Translations under genes and position numbers: made by a program
The notes under the pieces: model-generated
What the model was told of the DNA's origin: nothing
The model's input: only the letters and a program-made list of their open reading frames with translations
Databases searched by the model: none
DNA from: Plantago major
Lineage: Eukaryota; Streptophyta; Magnoliopsida; Lamiales; Plantaginaceae
NCBI GenBank assembly: GCA_026545765.1
Contig: CM048844.1
Location: 18,360,237-18,424,236, forward strand
Length of the DNA: 64,000 nucleotides
Direction: 5' to 3'
Part shown: positions 11,920 to 22,690 of the stretch, in pieces
Layout of the letters: every line of letters begins with the position of its first letter
Numbering within the stretch: position 1 is the stretch's first letter

Positions 11920-12066
11920 ATGATCATAAAGGGTCAAGCCCGGCCCGGACCGATTTTTTACCGGTCCGGTCCGGGTTTGACCCGGACATAGCAGGGTCGG
12001 GCCTTGGGTCACCAAAAGGTCACCCTTTATCGTCCGGGCCGGGTTTGGCCCGGTGCTCACTCCTAC
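11920..12066. repeat. GC-rich terminal region of a hAT-like element
   Basis: A sharply GC-rich block in AT-rich surroundings with reiterated CCGGTCCGGTCCGGG, GGTTTGACCCGGAC and GGGCCGGGTTTGGCCCGG, ending CCCGGTGCTCACTCCTA. Read on the other strand the end is TAGGAGTGAGCACCGGGCC, typical of hAT termini with GGGCCGGG subterminal repeats. Its place 400 bp after the hAT C-terminal exons suggests it is the 3' end of the same element. Confidence 0.5.
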
Positions 12067-13011
12067 TTTAGGCGGTTTCTCACAGCTCCACAGCCAACAA
12101 CACCCTCGGCTCAAACGCGGCCGGCCTCTGCAACTCCATCTGCCACCCAAGCGCCGCTTCCTACTGCAACTATGCCGGCTACAACAGCAACACCCCCGCC
12201 TACACTGCTGACACCCCCGCCTCAACTACCAACACCCAATTCTCCTACTGATAATCCACAAATCCCCCAATTTAACCTTGTTAACCGGCAAGACCCTAAC
12301 CCTAATCTTCTGCCATTACCAAGAAACCCTGGTTGGACAGATAATTCCCATCATCCGCGGTCAAACGATGATGTACCTTGTCTCCAACGCAGTGGTCGGC
12401 CGGCCACATCACATAACCCCCAATTTAGCCCTAATCGGCAAAACCCTAACCCTAATCTTCTGCCACTACCAAGAAACCCTGTAAAATTCGAGTCAAATTT
12501 CACTTTCTATTTCGAACATGACATACTAGTTTACGATCCGGTAGGCAGGGAGATTAATTTGGTTTTCACGGGGATCAATTTCGATGCTTTCTTTACCCTG
12601 AATACCATGAGAGCTTTTGTTGTATCCGATTGGTCTAAGATATTCACCTTCGCTGGAGTGGAATTGTCACGGGATTCGGAGATTAGCTTGGTACCAGTCG
12701 GTCAAACTGGTTACGAGGTTTTCTTTCCATCTGTTCGCAAGCACGGTGATGAGGTCTTCTTTTCTCCTCTTTGCAAGCTGAAGAAACGAAAGATTCGGGA
12801 CCCAGACCCAGACTATTGTCCTGATTATCCTCCTGAAGATGGAGAGCTAACTGATGCTATAGCTAGCCGGTCCCGGTCCAGGCTAAGGTCCAGGCCAGAC
12901 AAAACTACTGCACCTCACCAAACTACAGTTCTGGTAATTCACCAGACTAATTCCAATCTGTTTCATATTTTTATTTTTTTTTTCCTACATGTAGGCTTCT
13001 CTTATATATAA
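12004..13011 (+). CDS. Hypothetical proline-rich protein, unrecognised
   Basis: An uninterrupted frame of 335 codons. The first about 25 codons lie inside the GC-rich hAT end, so a downstream Met such as that at 12172 may be the real start if the gene is expressed. The N-terminal half is rich in Pro/Thr/Ala. Then come two copies of a module with NRQ(D/N)PNPNLLPLPRNP, from a direct repeat at about 12263-12332 and 12417-12481. The second half is non-repetitive and globular-looking (EINLVFTGINFDAFFTLNTM, FAGVELSRDSEISLVPVGQT), followed by a basic KLKKRKIRD and an Arg/Ser-rich tail. The last about 20 residues are hydrophobic and read through T-rich DNA, so they may be intronic or untranslated. 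I do not recognise the family. It may be a captured gene piece or a lineage-specific gene. Confidence 0.35.
   Translation: MGHQKVTLYRPGRVWPGAHSYFRRFLTAPQPTTPSAQTRPASATPSATQAPLPTATMPATTATPPPTLLTPPPQLPTPNSPTDNPQIPQFNLVNRQDPNPNLLPLPRNPGWTDNSHHPRSNDDVPCLQRSGRPATSHNPQFSPNRQNPNPNLLPLPRNPVKFESNFTFYFEHDILVYDPVGREINLVFTGINFDAFFTLNTMRAFVVSDWSKIFTFAGVELSRDSEISLVPVGQTGYEVFFPSVRKHGDEVFFSPLCKLKKRKIRDPDPDYCPDYPPEDGELTDAIASRSRSRLRSRPDKTTAPHQTTVLVIHQTNSNLFHIFIFFFLHVGFSYI
12263..12481. repeat. Direct repeat of about 65 bp in the hypothetical ORF
   Basis: Two copies (about 12263-12332 and 12417-12481) sharing CCCCAATTTA, ACCCTAACCCTAATCTTCTG and TACCAAGAAACCCTG, with a few substitutions. Both copies keep the reading frame. 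Confidence 0.8.
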
Positions 13012-15255
13012 GCATGATGGTAGCTAATAAGCAATTTTGGTAAAAACCCACCTATCAAAAGCCAAAATTGAGTACATAAATCAAGAAATCATCGCAGTAG
13101 AACACATCAGTTAGTTAGTTGTAATTATATGAGGTCGAAGCTAACCTGGAGCGAGAAGTGAGTTGTTCATTGACTGAAAATTAAGCTCTGTTTTGTGGGT
13201 TTGGTGAAGCTCCAAAAACCCAAAAGAGAAGAAAGAATTATCGGGTTAAATAGTTGGGGTGCTCTTAGATTGAAAATGCATATGCATGCTCCATTGTTGC
13301 AGAAGTTTTATGGTTGGTACGTACTGGTAGGTCTTTTTTAAGTCTAAAACGTGTAAATTGAGGCTTGAGTGTGAGTGAATGAGCGAGAAACACGCGTATA
13401 CTTGTATTTCTTTTGGTATTTTACTACACTCGGAAGAAGTCAGAGAAGAAAATGAGTAGTACTATAAGTTGATTGTTAGAAAGTGGGTAACTATTAACTA
13501 GGAATTAGATAAGATCCAGTTCTCCTGTGGTATTTTAGATAATGAAAACAATTTGGAATTGGATAGTCCATCTTTTGTGAAGTTTGTAATGAGGAGTTAG
13601 ACAGTCTAACTTTGTTTATTAGTCTTCAACCAACTGGTATATCCCTTTATAATGTTCTATGTTATGTTTTTGTCATGATGAATTGTTTACTTACTTTTAT
13701 AACATTTTCTGTCCCTGCAGTTGCATTGATGTCTGAAGTGTTTGAGCAGCATAAATCTGAGGATACCTGACCTACATCGGCGAGAGCATTGACTGAGATA
13801 CATATTTTGTCATGACTGCATTTAGCGTGGATGATGCACTTTTCGGACTTAGGAAACATGCACATTTCTGTTTGGCACAGAGAGCTTGAGAGTACTTTCC
13901 AAGGATGACATGTTTCAATTTTTTGTTGTTGCATTTAGCCTACTAGTTTTAGTTTTCTGCTCTGACATGAGTGAAACAGGGAAAACCGTTTGTGCTACAG
14001 GAATGTCCATGTGTTCGGATGCTAGAAACAAGTTCATAAAACATCCGAAACTTTGTGTATATAGTAAGAAAGGTGTGGTTATGGGCATTATTATCTTGTG
14101 AATCTACTCCAGCCACCAAATAGTAGTACTAGTACTATTATTCGATGACGTTAGTAGTAATCGCGTGATGCATGTTACCTTTTTCTACTTCATGCGGAGA
14201 AAAACAACTGTGCATCCATAAATTAAACCACACTGACCAGGACACGACTAGAAATTAAGAAGATGGGTATATTTGTTTGTTTGAAATATTTTCAGGTGGA
14301 TGATTTAGGTTCAGTCAATTTGGATAGTGACTCCGGAGGTTTGTTTGGGATCCTGTCTATTAAAGGCCGGGTATGTTTAGGAATATAGCCGGAAGTTAAT
14401 AAATAGTTGAGTGTGCTTTTAAGGTAGTATCAAAATAATCGCTTCAGTACTGTAGGAGTGGATACGGGTCGACCTTAGCATGTGAAATTGACGAATGTTT
14501 TAATATTTATGTCTATGTAATGTAATATTCAGAAAATAACATATTTCGGTATATGTTTGTGTTGAGGAAATTAAACAATGTAATAAGCACTATTAAAAAG
14601 AAAAAATGCTAGGTTTATTGTCTCTCATTGGACATGTAATTGCTTACTGATCAGAGAAAACAGTTTCATTGCATTAGTTGTCCATGACTGTCTTCTTTTT
14701 TACGCCTTCTGAAAACTGCCTCATTTCCTGCTGTTCTTTCCTCCTAATATATATCGTCTATCGGTACTTTTTCGGATTAAAAACATCGGTAATGTACATT
14801 ACATAAAAAATATATAAAATGTTCACTCATAAAACATAAAACAGATATTGTTTAAAACATTATACATATATTTAATAATATTAATCTGTCTCTCAGGTCT
14901 CTCACTAATACACGTCTCTTTCAAAACTGTGTTATACGAGTGGGTTGGAAAATTGTGTATAAAGTTAAATTTTATTGAATTTGGACAGGGGCATAGTTGT
15001 ACATTTGTATTTAACTATTAAAATATAATTGCAAGATTGTACTCAACTAACATCTAACGAAGACCAATATTCAATTCGATACGAAGCCGATCTGAATATA
15101 GAAAATTCCAACTAACTTAAACTGAATTTGGATATTGGAAATTTGGAGTTCTTCTTCATTTGTATTTGTTCTCCTTCTTGATTTGTATATTGGAATCCTT
15201 ACAAGAAGACCCAAAATGCATTCCTTGAGTAAAAAATATTAAAAGAAGTCCCAAA
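13012..15255. other. Intergenic DNA, nothing assigned
   Basis: AT-rich sequence with only short open frames and no recognisable protein. Just before the Copia insertion, AGAAGACCCAAAATGCATTCC and AGAAGTCCCAAAATGCA (15203 and 15245) form a short direct repeat that is part of the target region. Confidence 0.4.
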
Positions 15256-15260
15256 ATGCA

Positions 15261-15411
15261 TGTAAGATAATAATCTTGTGCATTGATTCAATAATGAGTA
15301 CATGTATTTATACAATGTGATTGCTTGATAGCCAAGTATTCTAATCTAATTAGGAATCCAAGTATTCTAATCTAATTAGGAATCTACTTTAAATATATAC
15401 ATATTCTAACA
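15261..15411 (-). repeat. 3' LTR of Copia A
   Basis: 151 bp, TGTAAGATAATAATC to ATATTCTAACA. It contains the internal tandem AAGTATTCTAATCTAATTAGGAA twice. It differs from the other LTR at two C/T sites (ATTGCTTG versus ATTGTTTG; GAATCCAAG versus GAATTCAAG). Confidence 0.93.
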
Positions 15412-15541
15412 CTTCATGATCAAAACGGGAGGCTGGCGAATGTTTAGACTGTCACGAAAATCATCAAAGAGAATCTTCGGAAGGCCTTTAGTGAAAATGT
15501 CAGCAATCTGATAACGAGTGGGTACATGTAAGACTCGAACT

Positions 15542-16641
15542 TCACCCCTTGCAACCTTTTCGCGGACGAAGTGTATATCCATCTCTATGTGCTGATGTCG
15601 TTGATCTTTGGATTACGGACAAGTAAATGGCACTAACATTGTCACGATAAACTAGCGTTGCTTTATGAACCGGAAAGTGCGATTCGAGTAGCAAATTGCG
15701 GCAACAAGATTCGGAAACAACATTAGCAACACCGCGATATTCAAAGACCTTTGGAGCGAGAAAGAGTGGGTTGTCGCTAGACGACCAAGAGATGAGATTA
15801 TCAAGAAAACACAATAACGGATGTAGACCGTCGTGGTATCGGGATAACCACCCGCCAAAGATCGGTAGGAAGTCAATTTGTCCACGCATGAGTTATACGA
15901 TTCTGAGCCAAGGTCCTTGGTTCCTTGAATGTAGCGTATAATACGCTTGAGAGCATTCATATGATCAACCCGAGGATCGTGCATGTGAAGACACACCTGT
16001 TGAACCGCATAAGAGATGTTCGGACGAGTGAATGTGAGATATTGAAGAGCACCAGCAAGCTGACGATAGGCAGTGGGATCCGCAAAAGGAGCAGAAGGCG
16101 AGGCTCCCAATTTCGGTTTGGTATCGACCGGCGTTTGGGAAGGAGAGCAGGAGGACATGTTAGCTCGTTCGATAATCTCCTCGGCATATTGTCTCTGTGT
16201 GAGAAATAAACCGTCTTTGGTCCTAGTCACTGCGATGCCCAAGAAGTAGCTGAGAGGACCAAGATCTTTCATAGCAAATTCGGCACTTAAGAAGGCCATA
16301 ATGGATTTGCGAAGAGTGTCGGTAGATGCAGTGAGAATAATATCGTCAACATAGAGAAGAATATAAGCAATGTCAGAACCACGGCGGTAGATAAACAGAG
16401 AGTGATCAACTGTGCTGTGAGAGAAACCAACTGTCACAAGATGATCAGCAAATCGCTGATACCAGGCCCTCGGTGCCTGTTTCAATCCGTAGAGGGATTT
16501 CTTCAGTAAACAGACATGGTCAGGATGTTGAGAGTCTCTGAACCCTAATGGTTTATGCATGTATACGGTTTCAGTAAGGTTACCGTGAAGGAATGCATTC
16601 TTGACATCAAGTTGGTGAATTGGCCAGGAACGAGAGCGCAA
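15542..16641 (-). pseudogene. Copia A reverse transcriptase and RNase H, broken
   Basis: The frame from 16641 down encodes the copia RT core: QLDVKNAFLHGNL, SLYGLKQAPRAWYQR, the catalytic LLYVDDIILTA, FAMKDLGPLSYFLGI, and ending near GTKDLGS. After about 15930 the RNase H part is split among frames: VANVVSESC and YLS-type segments appear in different frames. In several places one base seems missing from a two-base run (for example CATCCGTTATTG, GTCTAGCGAC and TGTCCGTAATCC, where the family motifs call for GG or AA). The part between the integrase and this frame (16642-16892) is also broken. Confidence 0.85.
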
Positions 16642-16892
16642 TCACGAGCATGCGAATAGTAGCGGTTTGACAGGGTGAATGTTTCATCACAATCAACACC
16701 TTTTGCTGGGATCGGCCATCACCTACAAGACGAGCCTTGGTCGCTCAAAAGAACTCGATTTCTTTTTGTGACGAAAAATCCACATAGATCGAATAATATT
16801 TGCATTGGATGGCTTAGGAACTAACTCCCAAGTCTTATTATCAATAAGAGCATTATATTCATCGAGCATGGCGGATTTCCAATTGGGGTCGG

Positions 16893-17861
16893 CTAAAGCA
16901 TGTATTGGATTTCGAGGAAGAGGAGAGATGGCAACGGATGTAGCAAGATTGACATAATCCGGACCATAGTATTTAGGGTTCCGCGTACGCGACCGGGTGA
17001 GAGGTGCGGTTGGAGCAAAACCGGGAGGGAATGTGGGCCGATTAGCGGTTGGCCCAGTGGGGGCGGAACCGGGTTGTGAAGCGGTTTGCCAAAGTGCGTA
17101 ACCGAGCGGATATCGGTTGGCTCAGTTGAGGCAGAACCGGGCCTAGAGGTGGGCTGCTCAGATGGGCCAGAGATGGAGTTGGGCCGAGTGAGCAAGTGAT
17201 GAAGAAAAGATGGATCAATATCCGAATCCAAGTACTCATAGGTGGTGGGGTCGGGTGTGTGGTGCTTGGAGAAAGGAAAACTCGATTCGTCGAAAACCAC
17301 ATGTCTAGATACAATGATTTTGCGACTAGAGATTTCATAGCATTTGTACCCCCGATGATCAGACGGATACCCAAGAAAAACACAAGGGGTGGAACGAGCT
17401 TGGAGTTTGTTTATAGTAGAAGAAGGAAAGAGGGGAAAACAAAGACAACCAAAAACACGAAGATGGTCATATCGTGGAAGTCGATGGTATAGATATTGAG
17501 TGGGGGAGGAAAACTCAAGTACCTTTGAGGGAAGGATGTTGAGTAGATAAGTCGCTGTGGCTAGTGCATGATGCCAAAAGGATGGCGGGATCGATGCATG
17601 AGCAAGAAGAGTCCGAACAATATTATTTAGGGAACGAATATGCCTTTCGGCTTTGCCGTTTTGGGAAGAAGTGTGAGGGCAAGAAAAACGGAAGTGAATA
17701 CCGTTGGTTTGTGCAAAAGAGTGAAATAGACTATAGTCGAATTCCTTGCCATTGTCGCATTGGATGTTTTTAATAGACGTATTGAATTGTGTGCGAACAA
17801 ATGCATGAAACATAACGAATATAGCAAATACTTGAGATTTCTTAGAGATAGGAAGGTCCAT
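16893..17861 (-). pseudogene. Copia A integrase, C-terminal two-thirds
   Basis: Encodes the integrase core from IQCDNGKEF, through the SSQNGKAERHIRSLNNIVRT motif carrying the catalytic Glu, to VFGCLCFPLFP and the FLGYPSDHRGYKC chromodomain-like end typical of copia integrases, then a Pro/Ser-rich linker. The first part of the integrase, with HSDLWTSP, is in another frame, joined near 17850. Confidence 0.85.
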
Positions 17862-18840
17862 AAGAACTTGGAAAAATCACAAGAACAAAGACATAATAGC
17901 GGTGACCGCTAGAGCTAGCTATAGGGGAAGTCCAGAGATCACTATGCACAATATCAAAGGGAGAAGTAGTAGTGGATAATGAATTATGAAAAGGCAATTT
18001 TATTTGTTTCCCTAAAGAACAAGAGGGACAAAAAGAATGTTTTAGAGCATTACAACGAATAAAATTCTTGCGAGAGAGAGAGCTAAGTATAGCTTCTCCC
18101 GGATGCCCTAAACGACTATGCCATAAAGTAGAAGGAAAAACTGAAAAAGCTGTTTGAAGGGGGGTGGCCGATTTTGTTGAGTGGATTGGATATAGGTCTC
18201 CGATGCTATCACATCTCATGAATCGCTTCGGTCGAAATCCTAATGAAAAACCAAAAGGATCAAATTCAATGGAAACAGAGTTATCTGTGGTAAACTTGCG
18301 AACAGAGACAAGATTTTTAACAAGGTTAGGAGCATGTAACACGTTTTTCAGGAGAAGAGGAGGATGGGGAGGAGATAGGTAAGTGTTACCATAACCTTGA
18401 ATCGGAAGCATATGACCATTGCCAACAATAACTCGATGATTATAAGTACCCGAATTGAAATAAGGGGAGAGAGTACCTTTGTCGGGTGTCATATGAGACG
18501 AAGCACCCGTGTCCATGTACCAGTTACCATCCGGAGGAGTGAGTCCCAAGGTATGCATAGCTGCCTCGACATCGGTGGGTGAAGCACCGGAATAGAATGC
18601 CTGCTGATGAGGCGGACGAGGGCCAAGGAGACCCTGCTGAGTTGGTGGACGAGGCGCGGGCTGCCATGGGGCCATGGGGAAGGGGCATGGCGGGGCCCAT
18701 TGCTGCCAGCAGACGGGTTGCCATTGAGGAGTGGGCTGCCGTGGCTGCCACTGGTGAGGAGGAGCTCCATGAGGTTGCCCGTATGTGGTGTTGCCTTTGC
18801 GGTTTGGACCGCCTCTGTTGTTGTTCTTCTTCTTGTTCTT
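17842..18840 (-). pseudogene. Copia A protease, GAG-pre-integrase and start of integrase
   Basis: The frame holds a Gln/Pro-rich linker (QWQPRQPTPQWQP), then the aspartic protease active site WYMDTGASSHM, PNLVKNLVSV, the pre-integrase motif LWHSRLGHP, zinc-site remnants CPSCSLGK, and IVHSDLWTSP of the integrase. The open frame starts upstream of its first Met (18675), as expected for a polyprotein segment entered by a former frame continuity. Confidence 0.85.
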
Positions 18841-18944
18841 GGTGTTGGTGTTGTACTGCCGGAAGAAGAGGATGGGATGATGAGTTAGAGGTATCTCGAG
18901 TTATGGCCACGAGAAGAAGCTAAGAGGGCGAACCACCGGCCTCT

Positions 18945-19574
18945 TTATGACGACGATGCTTGAGTGTTAAGCTCATGAGCTTTATCTGAGCGAACACTCA
19001 CAAAAGAAGGTAGAGGATCCTGATTTTGAACATAGTCAACAGTTCTGGAATAAGCTTCAGTTAAACCACTGAGAAGACATAGAACTAGACGGCTTTCAGA
19101 AACCTCAATACCAACGTCGGCAAGGGACTTGACGTGATTGCAATAGGCCTCGGCAGAAGAGAAGTTGTCAAGGCGGACGTCTGCGAGCTCTTCCTCTAGA
19201 TGAGTAGCTCGAGAACCTTTGTTATCCATGAAGATTTGTTCAAGACGGGACCAAGCAGCAGCAGCCGTGTCATTCTTGACAAGAATGGCATGAAGGAGGT
19301 CGGAAGAGACAGTCGCATAGATCCACTGTAAAACGATGGCATCAAGTCGATTGTAGAGATCGACATCGGCTTCCTTGAGAGCCTTGATTTTGGCGATGTC
19401 GGCCTCTTCCGTCGGTGGTAGGATGTGATGCATAAGATTATGCACCCGTGCTTGAACCTTGAATAACGTCACCCAAGAATGATAGAGGCCTGTCTCAGTA
19501 TCCAACGTGATAGGGATTAGTGATCGAACGTTGGTGATAGAGAGAGCCGGATGAAACTTGGATGATTCAGACAT
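18945..19574 (-). CDS. Copia A gag (209-codon open frame)
   Basis: Starts at the first Met after the primer site (MSESSKFHPALS). It contains YHSWVTLFKVQARVHNL, LQWIYATVSSDLLHAIL, AAWSRLEQIF and LCLLSGLTEAYSRTVDY, the pattern of the plant copia gag (UBN2/retrotran-gag) domain. The frame ends at LNTQASSS, before the nucleocapsid region, so it is cut short relative to a full gag-pol polyprotein. Confidence 0.85.
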   Translation of the reverse strand: MSESSKFHPALSITNVRSLIPITLDTETGLYHSWVTLFKVQARVHNLMHHILPPTEEADIAKIKALKEADVDLYNRLDAIVLQWIYATVSSDLLHAILVKNDTAAAAWSRLEQIFMDNKGSRATHLEEELADVRLDNFSSAEAYCNHVKSLADVGIEVSESRLVLCLLSGLTEAYSRTVDYVQNQDPLPSFVSVRSDKAHELNTQASSS

Positions 19575-19736
19575 GGTGGAGACGAGGAGCTGTTCGGGAA
19601 AGAAGGTGGCGTGAGGCCGGAAGAATAGAGGTAGGGGATGGTTGTTTCCGCGTGAGGCTGACGAAACAGGAAGGGAAGCGTAGAAGAAGAGGGGCGCCGA
19701 ACGGGAACAGCTAGCAGCGGAGGGGACCGAATTTAG

Positions 19737-19748
19737 GTCGTGATACCA
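19737..19748 (-). other. Primer binding site of Copia A
   Basis: Directly inside the 5' LTR the minus strand reads TGGTATCACGAC. The first eight bases match the plant initiator tRNA-Met primer site TGGTATCAGAGC. Confidence 0.7.
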
Positions 19749-19899
19749 TGTAAGATAATAATCTTGTGCATTGATTCAATAATGAGTACATGTATTTATA
19801 CAATGTGATTGTTTGATAGCCAAGTATTCTAATCTAATTAGGAATTCAAGTATTCTAATCTAATTAGGAATCTACTTTAAATATATACATATTCTAACA
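19749..19899 (-). repeat. 5' LTR of Copia A
   Basis: 151 bp, TGTAAGATAATAATC to ATATTCTAACA, followed by the target duplication ATGCA. Very short LTR for a copia element. Confidence 0.93.
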
Positions 19900-19904
19900 A
19901 TGCA

Positions 19905-20215
19905 TTACCCATCTACTAGTCTACTACATCTTTACAGATCATCAAGAGAAAGAAAAGGATGTAATTCTATCAAGTGAAACTTTAGTCTGAATAATCATGG
20001 ATATCTCAGCATCAACAGACATAAAATTTATAATTTCACCTCATGTGTGGCCACGCTTCGACTGGCCTGTGAGAGTCGATCCCTTATTATCCACTTTAGC
20101 AACGAATGCCGCTCTATCCCTATGCCCAACCTGTTGTGCCTTAAATAAGCGTCTCTGTGCCAAGCACTCGGACACCTTTGCAATATAGAACAGAGAAACA
20201 AACACGTGTATCCTG
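19905..20215. other. Spacer between Copia A and the Gypsy derivative
   Basis: About 310 bp with no recognised feature. Confidence 0.4.
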
Positions 20216-20761
20216 TGTTAGGATTCTGGATAGATCTGGCTATCAATTAACCAATCAACCCAAAATCCCTTATGCACGGTATGAGAGTTAGAATACTAAG
20301 CTAGGTATTCTACTAGATAAACTCTAGATCTATACAATCACAGTGCTAAAGAGCACAAGCAGCCTATATCTTTAGATGGAGTAGATCAACCAGCACACAA
20401 GTATACATGGCTACCTAAACACGAGACTTTCTGCAACCAAAGAGACGCCTACTCTCTAAGATTAACCCAGGGTACACTTATGTACTCAGATTAACTACAT
20501 CTAGGCACATGTCTAAGAACACTCTGATCTAATATAAACTCATAACTTTGCATATATAATAATGAAAGGATGCCGATGTATTTATAACCTATACAAAAGA
20601 CTAATGGGCTCTAGCCCATAAAACATATCATAATAATATACTTTACTTAGATAGTAATAGTTACTATAGTAATAGACTCCTTCCTAACTAAGTAGCTTAG
20701 CAACTAAGAACATAATCTAACAATATATATCTAGTAAATATACATAATAATATCTAAATAA

Positions 20762-21225
20762 TACTCCCTCCATTTCAGAGAAATTGTTACATTTTGACTT
20801 TAATTGTTGAGTTGATTAATTACTCATAAACGATAATAGTAAATAATTTAATAAAATCATATAATAAAAAATTTCATTATATAATTTTAATAATTTATTT
20901 ATTAATATCGTTTAAGAGTAAATTAATAAACGCAAGAATATCAAGAAAATGTACTCCCTCCATTCCCTACATTTCTTTCCCTTTTATTTTTGCACAAATA
21001 TTAAGAAATTTGAGTAAAAAATGGATTTATATAGATAAAGTAGTAAGTGTATATTAAAAAGTAAGAAAGATAATTAAAAAAGTATGAAAGAGAGAGATTA
21101 AAATATTAATAATGGATATATTGGATTTCCATAAAAAGAAATGGAAATTTTTTAATGGAACGCCCCAAAATGAAAAAATAAAAATAAATCTATGGAACGG
21201 AGGGAGTGTTTAAATGGAGGGAGTA
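20762..21225. mobile_element. Stowaway-like MITE in the LTR (outer)
   Basis: TA-CTCCCTCCATTTCAGAGAAA at left, TTTAAATGGAGGGAG-TA at right. The other LTR has the empty site (CTAAATAATAATAAAAAC near 29303), which proves a TA insertion with TA duplication. Confidence 0.92.
20952..21208. mobile_element. Inner MITE nested in the outer MITE
   Basis: TA-CTCCCTCCATTCCCTACATT at left; CTATGGAACGGAGGGAG-TG at right, with the second TA apparently mutated to TG. Sits within the right part of the outer MITE. Confidence 0.82.
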
Positions 21226-21311
21226 ATAAAAACAATATTAAAACCTAGATCCAAAAACCATCTTTTAGATTGACTTCGACTTTTACTTCATTACGATGTG
21301 AATTCGTAATA

Positions 21312-22305
21312 GATCCGCCCCTGAAATCGACCTTGTTGTCCTCAAGGTCGTAGAAACTTGCCGACTTCATCGGTCCACCCATTCGAAGCTCCTGACCATA
21401 ATTGTGCATTTGACATCCTGAAGATGAAACCAGATTTGCAGGGGACTTCTCTTTTCTTTCTCTCTCATTTTCTTCCTCCTTTCTCTCTCTTTCTTTTCGC
21501 CTTTTTCTTCTTCGTTCTCTCTTCTCTCTTGCAGCTGTGACTGTAGCAAGTCTCTGTTGCGACTTGGACTGGGGTCGCGGTGACGACTCCACCCTCTTCC
21601 TGTCCTAGTCGCCGGTGATGCCCTGCCGGTGACTTCCTCTTTCTATCTCGATTTGCACATTGACATCGCCTGGATGGCGTGTCTCTTGTCTTCCAATTTG
21701 GCCGAATCGGCCCTTCCTTCCACTGATTGATTATCGATCCAATGACTGGAGACCACCCTTCCCTCTCGCCTGAAGCGATTCCTCCATTGAACCACCGGAT
21801 CATTAGATTCCGGTCCACTTTGCTTAAGCAAAGCTCTTCTTGCATCCACTGTCGATCCATTGATTGGAGACTGCCTGAAGAACTTCGATTCTCGAACCAC
21901 CAGATTCTGGTCCTCTTTGCTTCCGCAAAGCTCAGTTTGCACAAAATCTCTGGATTCTCTCTTGCCAATTGAAACCTAGATTCGTAAAATTCTCCTAGGT
22001 CGATTCCAACTTCATTCGTCGTCATTGCCCAGTCACGGAAATCATCCCAATCCAGCTTTGCCGTCGATTAAAGAAGCTCGTTCCTTTGCTCAGAAAATTC
22101 TCCTCCTCCATAGCTCTGTAAATCGGTTCTTTGAGATCAATCCTCCAGAAATTGCGTCTTCACCGTATCCACTGGATGCTGGTCCTCTTTGTTTTCACAA
22201 ACCTCATATTGTCGGATATCAATATATCCTACCCTTAACCCAAGCCAAGCCCAAACATATGGGCCTGGATCTGATACCAGCACAGATGGCTCTGATACCA
22301 AATGT
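21312..22305 (-). other. Residual internal region of the Gypsy derivative
   Basis: About 990 bp with the primer site at 22288-22300 (minus) five bases inside the LTR. A minus-strand open frame (about 21465-22025) encodes a Lys/Arg/Glu-rich low-complexity protein without a known domain; another (21245-21592) contains the DLEDNKVDF end piece. These are not treated as host genes. Confidence 0.6.
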
Positions 22306-22690
22306 TGTTAGGATCCTGGATAGATATGGCTATCAATTACCCAATCAATCAATCTATCAATTAATCAATCAATCCAAAATCACTTATGCACGGTATAAGA
22401 TTTGAAACACCAAACTAAGTATTCTACTAGATAAACTCTAGATCTATATAATCACAGTGCTAAAGAGCACAAGCAATCTATATCTCTAGACGGAGTAGAT
22501 CAGCCAGCACACAAAAATACATGGATACATATTCACGAGACTTACTGCAACCAACCAAAGGGAGGCCTACTCTCTAAGATTAACCGGGATACACTTAAGT
22601 ATTCAGATTACCTATATCTAGGCACCTGTCTAAGTCTCTAAGACTATAAACTTATAACTTCGCATCTATAATAATGAAAGGATGTTGATG

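Larger units (their letters stand above)
15256..19904 (-). mobile_element. Ty1/copia LTR retrotransposon A, structurally complete but frame-broken
   Basis: Target duplication ATGCA at 15256-15260 and 19900-19904 flanks the element (15261-19899, 4639 bp). The 151-bp LTRs begin TGTAAG and end CTAACA on the plus strand. On the minus strand the order is 5' LTR (19749-19899), primer site TGGTATCA, gag, protease, integrase, reverse transcriptase/RNase H, 3' LTR (15261-15411): the copia order. The LTRs differ at two sites, both C/T, suggesting recent insertion, yet the pol frame is broken several times. Confidence 0.93.
20216..21311 (-). repeat. 3' LTR of the Gypsy derivative (with MITEs)
   Basis: Aligns with the other LTR over TAGATAAACTCTAGATCTAT, CACAGTGCTAAAGAGCACAA, AATGAAAGGATG and GTAAATATACATAATAATAT. 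Without the 462-bp nested MITE it is about 630 bp. Confidence 0.82.

Noticed and set aside
12289-12452. Telomere-like CCCTAACCCTAA runs
   Set aside because: Only two units per copy, part of a coding direct repeat; too short for an interstitial telomeric array.
13662-14101. Short frames on both strands around 13.9 kb
   Set aside because: Overlapping, no domain, no splice support and composition like surrounding intergenic DNA.
21465-22025. 186-codon minus-strand frame rich in Lys, Arg and Glu
   Set aside because: Part of the residual internal region of the Gypsy derivative; purine-rich composition, not a recognised domain.
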